Assembly: GCA_046704565.1 (NCBI GenBank)
Contig: JBJKRP010000214.1
Location: 1 to 24,120 of the forward strand
Length of the DNA stretch: 24,120 nt
Direction of reading: 5' to 3'
Source: FEN-1297 sp046704565
GTDB lineage: Bacteria > Bacteroidota > Ignavibacteria > Ignavibacteriales > Ignavibacteriaceae
The notes below the pieces were generated by a model. It made no database searches, had not been told where the DNA came from, and saw nothing but the letters and a program-made list of their open reading frames with translations. The position numbers and the translations under genes are program-made. Positions within the stretch are counted from its first letter, which is position 1. The number at the start of each line of letters is the position of its first letter. This document shows positions 7,641 through 14,800 of the stretch, piece by piece.

Positions 7641-7650
7641 CTTATCTTTG
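7619..7650 (+). promoter_or_regulatory. Bacteroidota-type promoter for the second aspartate kinase
   Basis: TTG at 7619-7621, 21 bases, then TATCTTTG at 7643-7650, an exact TAnnTTTG. It overlaps the end of the first kinase gene and would start a transcript near 7656, about 33 bases before the ATG at 7690. It offers the second kinase and the deacetylase independent expression. Confidence 0.45.
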
Positions 7651-7689
7651 CATTGCAAAAATTCGAACATAAAAATTAATTAAACAGGA

Positions 7690-8877
7690 ATGAAAATAAT
7701 TGTACAAAAATACGGCGGAAGCTCCGTAGCCGATGCCGAAAAATTAAAAGGCGTAGCAAAAAGGATAGCAAAAAAAACTAAAGAAAAAGTTAAGCTGGTT
7801 GTTGTAGTCTCCGCAATGGGAAAGACGACGGACAACCTGATTAAGCTTTCCAAAGAAGTAGCGAAGAATATCGTTCCCCGCGAACTGGATATGTTGTTAA
7901 CCACCGGCGAGCAGGTATCTGCTTCGCTTTTGGCGATGGCATTAAACGACATCGGGATTAAGAGCAAATCGTTAAATGCCTTCCAGGCTGAGATAATGAC
8001 AACCGGAGATTATACCCAGGCAAGGATTAAAAATCTTAAAACGAAAAGGATTAAGAAGCTGCTTGAACAGAACGATGCAATAATCGTAACCGGGTTCCAG
8101 GGAATAACCGAAGAAGGCGAGATTACGACGCTCGGCAGAGGCGGTTCCGATACGTCTGCCGTTGCGCTTGCAGCTTCTCTTAACGCTAAATGCGAGATTT
8201 ACAGCGATGTTGCAGGCATTTACACGACCGATCCGAGAATTCATCCGGAAGCAAAAAAGATTAAGAATATTACATATGATGAAATGCTCGAGATGTCGAG
8301 CCTTGGCGCAAAGGTTCTCCACAGCAGGTCTGTAGAAATAGCCAAGAAATTTGGAATAACAATTTACTGCGGTTCAACATTTTCCGATGAGGAGGGAAGT
8401 TACGTAATGAAAAAAAATATTGAAGAACCGGTAGTAACCGGGTTAAGTGTAATGGATAATCAAACACAGGTTACTCTTTCCAATCTTCCGCTGGATTATA
8501 ACCTTGTGCAAAAAATATTCAACAGAGTAGCCAAAGAAGGCTTGAACATCGATATGATCTCCGTTATAAGCAATGAGGGGTTAAACATATCATTCACTAT
8601 AGTTGAAGAAAAGAAAACGCATGTGGAGAAAGCGTTGTCTCAGATCTTAAAAGATATGAAAGGTCTAAACATTCATTATCATTCCGGCAATTCCAAGATT
8701 TCAATTGTAGGCATCGGGATGAAATCAAGCAGCGGCGTTGCGTCGAAATTTTTCAAGTCACTTGAGAATGTACCGATAAAGCTGGTAACAACTTCGGAGA
8801 TAAAAATCTCCTGCCTTGTTGAGGAGAGTCATAAAGACAAAGCCGTAAAGGCGCTGGTAAGAACATTCGAACTTTAA
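7690..8877 (+). CDS. lysC: Aspartate kinase with canonical ACT pair (second paralogue)
   Basis: A 395-residue monofunctional aspartate kinase. Catalytic motifs are VQKYGGSSVA (K7 onward), VVSAMGKTTD (39-48), TTLGRGGSDTSAVALAA (146-162) and YSDVAGIYTTDP. The regulatory half has two standard ACT domains: the first begins near PVVTGLSVMDNQTQVTL (247-263), and the second contains KISIVGIGMKSSSGVASKFF (336-355) and LVTTSEIKISCLVE (365-378), the arrangement that binds lysine or threonine as feedback inhibitor in known enzymes. It is therefore likely to be the regulated isozyme of the pair. It has its own promoter candidate at 7619-7650 and precedes the deacetylase gene by 10 bases. The two kinases are alike in the catalytic half and diverge in the ACT half, so they are an old duplication, not a recent one. 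Confidence 0.95.
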   Translation: MKIIVQKYGGSSVADAEKLKGVAKRIAKKTKEKVKLVVVVSAMGKTTDNLIKLSKEVAKNIVPRELDMLLTTGEQVSASLLAMALNDIGIKSKSLNAFQAEIMTTGDYTQARIKNLKTKRIKKLLEQNDAIIVTGFQGITEEGEITTLGRGGSDTSAVALAASLNAKCEIYSDVAGIYTTDPRIHPEAKKIKNITYDEMLEMSSLGAKVLHSRSVEIAKKFGITIYCGSTFSDEEGSYVMKKNIEEPVVTGLSVMDNQTQVTLSNLPLDYNLVQKIFNRVAKEGLNIDMISVISNEGLNISFTIVEEKKTHVEKALSQILKDMKGLNIHYHSGNSKISIVGIGMKSSSGVASKFFKSLENVPIKLVTTSEIKISCLVEESHKDKAVKALVRTFEL

Positions 8878-8887
8878 TTCTTGATTT

Positions 8888-9994
8888 ATGAAATTAAACC
8901 CGATTGAGCTAAGACATAAACTGCATCAAAGACCGGAACTGTCATTCCGGGAATTTGAGACTTCAAAGTTATTAATCAACTGCATAAAAAGCCTTAGCAG
9001 CTCTCCAAAAATTAAAATCCATACTCCGTACAAAACCGGTTTATTAGTTGAGTACACAGTTAATCAAAGCGACTATCTTTTATTTCGTGCCGACATTGAC
9101 GCGCTTCCGATAAAGGAAGAAAACTCTGTTCCATTCAGATCCGAAAACGAATTTATGCATGCATGCGGACACGATGTACACACTTCTATTTTGTTCGGCT
9201 TCCTTCAAAAAGTGTTAGCCGGGAAGGTTGACAGGAATATTTTATTCCTATTCCAGCCTGCCGAAGAAAGCGGAGGAGGAGCAATGGAGTTCTACGCAAC
9301 TAACATATTCGACAGGTTTAAAGTTTCAAATGCCTTTGCACTCCACGTAACGGATGAATATCCCGAAGGAACAATAGCCAGTACAAGCGGCGTCCTGTTT
9401 GCATCGTCTCTCGAAGTAAACATAGATTTTACCGGGGTAAGTGCTCATGTTGCCTTTCCAACGGAAGGGAAGAATGCTTTTAATGCACTAAGGACATTCC
9501 TCGACTATGTTGAGAGAATTCCGAAGGATATTAACCAGCCTCTCGTTTTCGGCGCAGGGAAAATTTATTCGGGAGAAGTACGGAACATTGTACCGGGTTA
9601 TGCAAGACTCGAAGGAACAATCCGCGGATTAAGCGGCAAGTATGTTGCGGGATTTTATAATTCCTTTGTTAAAATTTTAGGCGGAATAGAGAAGGCAACA
9701 GGAGTCAACATAAATATTGAAAAAGGCTCGAACTATCCCGAAGTTGTAGTTAACGCGGCGCTGTATGAAAAACTATTGCCGGCTTTATCGAATAAGTTCA
9801 AGTTTATAGACTGCGGCTACAAAATGACCGGCGAGGATTTCGGATTTATTTCACATAAATATCCTTCGTTTATGTTCTGGCTTGGTACTTCAAACGGCGA
9901 GAAGCACGGCTTGCATAATCCAAAATTCCTGCCGCGGGATGAAGTAATAAAAATCGGGCAGTCGGTCTTCGAAGAGATACTAAGGCAATTTTAG
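8888..9994 (+). CDS. M20-family amidohydrolase, probable N-acetyldiaminopimelate deacetylase
   Basis: A 368-residue zinc-type peptidase of the M20D group, which removes acyl groups from amino acid derivatives. Likely metal ligands are visible: C93 and H95 in MHACGHDVH, E126/E127 in QPAEESGGG, H153 in FALHVTDEYPEG, and the late histidine in GLHNPKF. RADIDALP (67-74) and the dimerisation-domain segment FTGVSAHVAFP (about 188-198) are family hallmarks. Similar enzymes act on N-acetyl-LL-DAP, hippurate or IAA conjugates. The position directly after two lysC genes and close to dapH favours N-acetyl-DAP deacetylase, the B. subtilis YkuR role; biochemical specificity is inferred from context. It follows lysC by 10 bases, and its TAG stop overlaps the stop of the opposing NFACT gene. 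Confidence 0.85.
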   Translation: MKLNPIELRHKLHQRPELSFREFETSKLLINCIKSLSSSPKIKIHTPYKTGLLVEYTVNQSDYLLFRADIDALPIKEENSVPFRSENEFMHACGHDVHTSILFGFLQKVLAGKVDRNILFLFQPAEESGGGAMEFYATNIFDRFKVSNAFALHVTDEYPEGTIASTSGVLFASSLEVNIDFTGVSAHVAFPTEGKNAFNALRTFLDYVERIPKDINQPLVFGAGKIYSGEVRNIVPGYARLEGTIRGLSGKYVAGFYNSFVKILGGIEKATGVNINIEKGSNYPEVVVNAALYEKLLPALSNKFKFIDCGYKMTGEDFGFISHKYPSFMFWLGTSNGEKHGLHNPKFLPRDEVIKIGQSVFEEILRQF

Positions 9995-11631
9995 TCATTA
10001 CTAACAAACTCACATCCGCCAGGAATTTCCGGCTTTACCAAAAGAACTTCTTCCTTTAACATAGCTACTTCGCCGGGTTCCATTCCTTTTTTCTTTACGA
10101 CAAATTTCTTGAATGTATAAGAGACGGGGGCGAGACTGCTCGTCTTTGCTTTACTGTGGTATGCAGCAATGGCAGCAGCTTTTTTTAAGATATTCCTGGG
10201 AATTGCTTCTTTGGTGTTCTCAACCCGCAGAACCGCATGCGAGCCCGAAACACTTCTTGCATGAAACCAGTAATCATTCTGCCTGGCAAATTTTGTTGTA
10301 AGAAGATCGTTGTTGCGGCTGTCCTTGCCGACGTATAAATTATATTTACCTTCGAGAACATAATGCTTAAACCTGGTACTAATATCTACGGTATTTATTT
10401 TCGCCTGCAAAGCCGGTTCCTTTATTTTTAATTCTTTCATGATAATCAAGTAATCTTCAATGTGTCTTGCTGCTAAAAAATTTTCTTCGATTAATTTCAG
10501 TTTCTTAAATTGCGCTCCGGCGCTCTTATATAGCTCACGGGCTTTCTCAAACTTCACCTTATCGTCTTTGGCCCGCTCAAAATATCTTTCGACATTTTTC
10601 TTCGGCGAAAGTGAGGGGGCAAGCTTTATTTTAACGGACTGATTACCGGAATAAATATCAGGCACTTCAATCTCTTTCATTCCCGGTTTAATATTTGGGA
10701 TATTTATAAGCAGAAGATTCCCGGTTTTCTGATATTCATCCTCGCAGCTGCCTTTATCAATTAGGGCTTTCAGATTATTTAACTTGCCCGATAGTTTAGT
10801 CAGCTCATTATCCAGATACTTGCGGATAATTTTCTTTTTTACCAGTACATCTTCAAAAAAGTATTTTTTCCCGATAAAGTAATTCAGGGCAGATACCGCA
10901 TCGCTAAAAACTTCGTAATCTTCTTCCGGTGTAGATTGGAATGAATTGATGGACAAAATAGTCTGGCTCGATTGCCAGTCTGAAATTACAACCGGTTTGC
11001 CGGTCTCAACTTCTGTAATAATATTTTTTATCTCAGGAATAATTTTGTCATCGTTATCATCCTTCAACCTGACCTTTGCTTCGGTTATAATTTCCTTGCC
11101 CAGGAACGGATATAATTCCTTCAAATTATCTAAGCTGATTTTATCGAGATTAACAGCGAGGTCAGGGTTATTAAAGCTCAGGATAAATTTGGTATGATCA
11201 ATTTCTTTTTTAAATGATTCTTCTGAAAAATCTTCCTGCATGTTCTTAAAGAAATTAAAGCTGCCGCTTTTATCAATTAGAATTAGGTTTGTGTATTTCC
11301 CCCTGATAGGAAAATAAAAATTACCTTTGTCCAGCGCAATCTTTATTATCCTATCTGCCGCTGCAATCTCGAGAGCAAGTAATTCGGCAGGCAGAATATT
11401 TTCGAAAAAATTTACCGTGTTCTTTTTCGCGCGGCTGAATGAATCTTTTACGGTCAAATAGGGAAAGCCGGGATTAACGGAAATTTCTATGAATTTGTTC
11501 TTGCCGTTAATTTCCATATCAAAAATTATTTTATCCTTTTCTTGGGAAAAGACGGAAGTCACTTTTGAACCTTTTAGAGTCTTGTTCGCTTCGACGACTA
11601 ATTTGTTTAGGAAAAAATAATTCTTGAACAT
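9991..11631 (-). CDS. rqcH: NFACT-family ribosome quality-control protein (RqcH type)
   Basis: A 546-residue NFACT protein. RqcH binds stalled 50S subunits carrying peptidyl-tRNA and, with tRNA-Ala, adds C-terminal alanine tails that mark the chain for degradation. The N-terminal NFACT-N domain contains the conserved D-R pair (D93, R94 in AAADRIIKIAL), needed for alanine tailing in B. subtilis. A helical coiled-coil middle part (about 260-410) includes IRKYLDNELTKLSGKLNNL. The C-terminal NFACT-R domain has NDYWFHARSVSGSHAVLR and later KGMEPGEVAML. The ATG is 11 bases after the stop of the upstream peptide transporter gene, so the two are probably one transcript. Fibronectin-binding names used for this family reflect an early assay and not the main role. 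Confidence 0.92.
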   Translation of the reverse strand: MFKNYFFLNKLVVEANKTLKGSKVTSVFSQEKDKIIFDMEINGKNKFIEISVNPGFPYLTVKDSFSRAKKNTVNFFENILPAELLALEIAAADRIIKIALDKGNFYFPIRGKYTNLILIDKSGSFNFFKNMQEDFSEESFKKEIDHTKFILSFNNPDLAVNLDKISLDNLKELYPFLGKEIITEAKVRLKDDNDDKIIPEIKNIITEVETGKPVVISDWQSSQTILSINSFQSTPEEDYEVFSDAVSALNYFIGKKYFFEDVLVKKKIIRKYLDNELTKLSGKLNNLKALIDKGSCEDEYQKTGNLLLINIPNIKPGMKEIEVPDIYSGNQSVKIKLAPSLSPKKNVERYFERAKDDKVKFEKARELYKSAGAQFKKLKLIEENFLAARHIEDYLIIMKELKIKEPALQAKINTVDISTRFKHYVLEGKYNLYVGKDSRNNDLLTTKFARQNDYWFHARSVSGSHAVLRVENTKEAIPRNILKKAAAIAAYHSKAKTSSLAPVSYTFKKFVVKKKGMEPGEVAMLKEEVLLVKPEIPGGCEFVSND

Positions 11632-11642
11632 TATTTATGAAT

Positions 11643-13136
11643 TTATTCCGACACTCTCTTTAGCTTCTTTAGGAACAATAAAACGAGTCCTGCTGCAAAG
11701 AGTGAACTTATTAGAAGAAAGAGAAAGAACTGCCATATTTGCCATTGCTGATAAAACCTACCGATAAATCCCGATAGATAACTTCCCGCAGCAGTTGCTA
11801 CAAACCAGCCGCCCATCATCAGACCTCTCATCCTGGGAGGTGCAACTTTAGAAACATAAGATAAGCCCATCGGACTAAGAAAAAGTTCAGCTATAGTGAT
11901 TACAAAGTAAGTAGAGATAAGCCAGTAAGGAGTAACAAGAACCGAACTCGATCCCTCGGCGATCTTTGGAATACCATATGAGGCTGCGATCATTATCAAA
12001 TTTACAAATGCGGTAACTACCATTGCTAAGCCTATCTTTCCGGGGGTTGAAGGCTCTTTCTTCCTTTTGTTAAGCCATGCAAACATACCGACCAGTACCG
12101 GTGTTAAAAAAACTATAAACATCGGATCAAAAATTTGGAAGAGCTCCGGTGCTATTTGGTTTGTTGCAGGCAGTGTATTCAGCTTATACACAACAATAAC
12201 GGCGGCTATAACTGCGGCAGCCGAGCCCCATATTTTGGTTCTCTTGCCGGTCTTCCTGTTGATTACGGCAGCCAAACCGAGTATGAAGGCTATTATCGAA
12301 AACAGGGAAACAGGATCGAAAAATAAAAAGGTAACCGGATCTACATTCAGTTGGGTATAATTCTTGGCAAATAAAGAAAGTGTAAACCCGTTTTGATAGA
12401 AGACCATCCAGAAGAATATTACAATAATGAAGATCGTAATTAAGGCTAATATTCTATCCTTCTCCTGCTGCTTTGTAAGAACTACATCCCGGTGAGCATT
12501 CTCTTTTACCTTTGAACGGTAATCGGCATCTTTATAATGTTTTCTAAAAGTTGTAAAAATAATTATTGATAAAAGCATTCCCACTGAGGCAAGACCGAAT
12601 GCTGCATTATAACCTTCGGCAAGCGTTGCATGAAAATTATTCATAAAATAATTCTTCATTCCGTCTGCAGCGTAAGGCGCAAAGAAGGCTCCGATGTTTA
12701 TTCCCATATAAAAGATATTATAAGCAGCATCTTTCAACGAGCCGTTAGCATGTGAATAGAGGTTGCCGACGAGTACGGAAATATTTGCTTTGAACATTCC
12801 GTTGCCGATAACAACTACCACCAAAGCAAAGTATAGGAATGCCGGTACCTTAGTTGGGACAGCCATTAAAGCATAGCCGACTGCCAAGGTTAACGCGCCG
12901 ATTATGATCGTCTTGCTGTAGCCTAAGACATTATCGGCAAGCCAGCCGCCAATTAAAGGAGTAAAGTAGACTCCTCCCAAAAACAACCCGTATATTTCTC
13001 CCGTTGTTGTTGTATTCCAGTGGAAGTTTTCTCCAAGATAAAAAACAAAAATTGCCATGACGGTATAAAACCCGAAGCGTTCCCACATTTCGGTAAAGAA
13101 TAAGACATATAATCCTTTAGGATGATTCTTGAACAT
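11643..13136 (-). CDS. Proton-dependent oligopeptide transporter (POT/PTR2 family)
   Basis: A 497-residue inner-membrane symporter that imports di- and tripeptides driven by protons. The first helix carries the E-x-x-E-R motif (E16, E19, R20 in FTEMWERFGFY), essential for proton coupling in the family. GGVYFTPLIGGWLADNVLGY is PTR2 signature 1, and FYMGINIGAFFAPYAADG is signature 2. Twelve to fourteen membrane helices are evident, with a polar cytoplasmic loop at about 197-225 (KHYKDADYRSKVKENAHRD). The C-terminus is short and basic. It leads the minus-strand pair with the NFACT gene. An upstream minus-strand TATATTTG at 13254-13261 is the likely promoter, giving a leader of roughly 110 bases. 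Close relatives are DtpT and DtpA; exact substrate range is unknown. Confidence 0.95.
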   Translation of the reverse strand: MFKNHPKGLYVLFFTEMWERFGFYTVMAIFVFYLGENFHWNTTTTGEIYGLFLGGVYFTPLIGGWLADNVLGYSKTIIIGALTLAVGYALMAVPTKVPAFLYFALVVVVIGNGMFKANISVLVGNLYSHANGSLKDAAYNIFYMGINIGAFFAPYAADGMKNYFMNNFHATLAEGYNAAFGLASVGMLLSIIIFTTFRKHYKDADYRSKVKENAHRDVVLTKQQEKDRILALITIFIIVIFFWMVFYQNGFTLSLFAKNYTQLNVDPVTFLFFDPVSLFSIIAFILGLAAVINRKTGKRTKIWGSAAAVIAAVIVVYKLNTLPATNQIAPELFQIFDPMFIVFLTPVLVGMFAWLNKRKKEPSTPGKIGLAMVVTAFVNLIMIAASYGIPKIAEGSSSVLVTPYWLISTYFVITIAELFLSPMGLSYVSKVAPPRMRGLMMGGWFVATAAGSYLSGFIGRFYQQWQIWQFFLFLLISSLFAAGLVLLFLKKLKRVSE

Positions 13137-13253
13137 TAAATACCTCTTTGTTTAACTTAAGAACGAGAGTTTATAAAATTCCGGGGAAGATTGATTGATA
13201 GAACATTGCAAATTAATCCTGGAGTACACTTTAGTTATTAGTTTAACTTGTGT

Positions 13254-13261
13254 CAAATATA
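13254..13261 (-). promoter_or_regulatory. Probable -7 element for the peptide transporter operon
   Basis: On the minus strand this reads TATATTTG, an exact TAnnTTTG. Nineteen bases further upstream the minus strand reads TATG, three of four matches to the TTTG -33 element. It sits in the 174-base divergent gap between the transporter and the PASTA gene. Confidence 0.4.
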
Positions 13262-13297
13262 AATCAATTTAGTTTTTTTTCATAATAAAAGATTTAA

Positions 13298-13305
13298 TAT
13301 ATTTG
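13298..13305 (+). promoter_or_regulatory. Probable -7 element for the PASTA-rpe operon
   Basis: TATATTTG lies only five bases before the ATG at 13311, with TTTT in the -33 position. If used, the transcript would begin at or within a base or two of the start codon, giving a leaderless mRNA. Alternatively the true promoter lies elsewhere in the divergent gap and this match is chance in AT-rich DNA. Confidence 0.35.
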
Positions 13306-13310
13306 AATCC

Positions 13311-14075
13311 ATGAAAAAACTAATCAAAATTCCTTTTGTCCGGAAAAGTTTAATAGCAATTGGAGCCTTTACCGTTTTTGTTTTAGTTATGAATTACATT
13401 GTTATGCCCTGGTATGTAAGTGAGCCTGAGTTCAATGTTCCAAAGGTTCTCGGAATGAGTGAGTCGGAAGCGGTAAATGTTCTAAAGGATAAAGAACTTA
13501 CTCCTGTTGTAAGCGACACGACTTTTGACGAGAGATTTCCTCGCGGTTCAATAATTTACCAGAGACCAAATGCCGGCGAAACAGTAAAGAAAGGAAGAAG
13601 GATTTATCTATTTATAAGCGGCGGTGAGCCTGTTGTTTCGGTCCCCGTGTTAAAGGGTAAATCTGTAGTCGATGCAAGATTTGCTCTTGAGAGGATCGGA
13701 TTAAATTTAGGCAAAATAGATTCGATTGCATCCAATTATCCTAAGAACGTCATCTTTGATCAGCAGTTTGCTGTCGGTACACCGCTAAAGAAAGGCGATT
13801 CAGTAGGAGTATCTTTAAGTATTGGGCAAACTGCCGGAACGATTACGGTTCCTAATTTAATCGGGAAGTCCCTGGCAGATGCCGAACAAATTCTTACCGA
13901 CAGCACTCTTAAAGTTGGCAAAGTAAATTACCAGCAATCCGTATCACTGTTACCGAATACGGTTCTTGATCAGTATCCTAGCCAGGGAAATAAAGTAAAT
14001 CCCGGCGACGCGGTTGATTTATTTGTTACTAAGCCGGCAGAAACTAATAACCAAAACCCCAATGTGGCAAACTAA
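13311..14075 (+). CDS. Membrane-anchored protein with three PASTA domains
   Basis: A 254-residue protein with a short basic cytoplasmic end (MKKLIKIPFVRKS), one membrane helix (about 14-34) and three extracytoplasmic PASTA domains at about 40-108, 110-177 and 183-247. Each begins with a V-P-x-hydrophobic-x-G pattern (NVPKVLGMSESEA, SVPVLKGKSVVDA, TVPNLIGKSLADA) and ends with a G-x-x-V-K/N-x-G-x-x-hydrophobic strand. PASTA domains bind peptidoglycan fragments or help localise division proteins in PrkC/StkP-type kinases and class A/B PBPs. No kinase or transpeptidase domain is present, so this is a stand-alone sensor or scaffold. The stop TAA shares its last base with the ATG of rpe, indicating tight coupling. 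The C-terminal tail is Asn-rich. Confidence 0.9.
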   Translation: MKKLIKIPFVRKSLIAIGAFTVFVLVMNYIVMPWYVSEPEFNVPKVLGMSESEAVNVLKDKELTPVVSDTTFDERFPRGSIIYQRPNAGETVKKGRRIYLFISGGEPVVSVPVLKGKSVVDARFALERIGLNLGKIDSIASNYPKNVIFDQQFAVGTPLKKGDSVGVSLSIGQTAGTITVPNLIGKSLADAEQILTDSTLKVGKVNYQQSVSLLPNTVLDQYPSQGNKVNPGDAVDLFVTKPAETNNQNPNVAN

Positions 14076-14728
14076 TGGCATTACTAGCACCTTCAATTTT
14101 GGCATCAGACTTTTCAAATCTATCACAGCAAATTCGTCTGGTGGAACTTGCCGGAGCCGATTGGATCCACTGCGATATAATGGACGGTCACTTTGTTCCA
14201 AATCTTACGTTTGGTCCAATCATAGTTAAGGCTGCACGCAGGTCGACCAAGCTCCCGCTCGATGTTCATTTAATGATAACGAATCCGGATAATTATCTGG
14301 AAGCTTTTGTGAATGCCGGCGCAAGTTCAATAATAGTTCACCAGGAGGCTGTAGTTCATCTTAACAGAACAGTCAATCATATTAAGGAACTGGGAGCGAG
14401 AGCAGGAGTAGCTGTTAATCCTTCAACTCCGGTAGAATTTCTGAAAGAGATTGCAGCGGATGTCGACCAGGTTTTGATAATGTCGGTTAACCCGGGATTC
14501 GGCGGACAGAAATTTATTCCAGGCTCGATAAGAAAGATCCGGGAAGCTGTTATGCTTAGAGAATCTATGAGCGCAAATTTTCTTATTGAAGTTGACGGCG
14601 GTATTGACAATCAAAACGCAAAGTCCATTCTTGATGCAGGATGCGATGTCTTTATTTCGGGCTCGTCAATTTTCAAAGCAGATAATATTACGGCAGCAGC
14701 AACAGAATTGTTAAACATTATCAGGTAG
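14075..14728 (+). CDS. rpe: Ribulose-phosphate 3-epimerase
   Basis: This cytosolic TIM-barrel enzyme interconverts ribulose 5-phosphate and xylulose 5-phosphate in the pentose phosphate pathway. At 217 residues it is family-typical. Visible key residues are S7 in APSILASDF, H32 and D34 in DWIHCDIMDGHFVPN, H65 in DVHLMI, and D174 in EVDGGID; H32, D34, H65 and D174 form the metal and acid/base site. SVNPGFGGQKF (137-147) is the phosphate-side loop. Its ATG overlaps the PASTA gene stop by one base. No pentose-pathway neighbour is present, but rpe beside a PASTA gene recalls the prkC-rsgA-rpe order of Firmicutes. Confidence 0.97.
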   Translation: MALLAPSILASDFSNLSQQIRLVELAGADWIHCDIMDGHFVPNLTFGPIIVKAARRSTKLPLDVHLMITNPDNYLEAFVNAGASSIIVHQEAVVHLNRTVNHIKELGARAGVAVNPSTPVEFLKEIAADVDQVLIMSVNPGFGGQKFIPGSIRKIREAVMLRESMSANFLIEVDGGIDNQNAKSILDAGCDVFISGSSIFKADNITAAATELLNIIR

Positions 14729-14754
14729 ATTTAGCTCATAAGTAATCAATGTAT

Positions 14755-14762
14755 TAAATTTG
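14755..14762 (+). promoter_or_regulatory. Possible -7 element upstream of folP
   Basis: TAAATTTG matches TAnnTTTG exactly; TTTA at 14730-14733 is a three-of-four -33 match with a 21-base spacer. Transcription would begin near 14768, about 33 bases before the GTG start of folP. Confidence 0.3.
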
Positions 14763-14800
14763 TTGCGGTAATTTCAATTTATTCCTGATCGCCTTTACCG

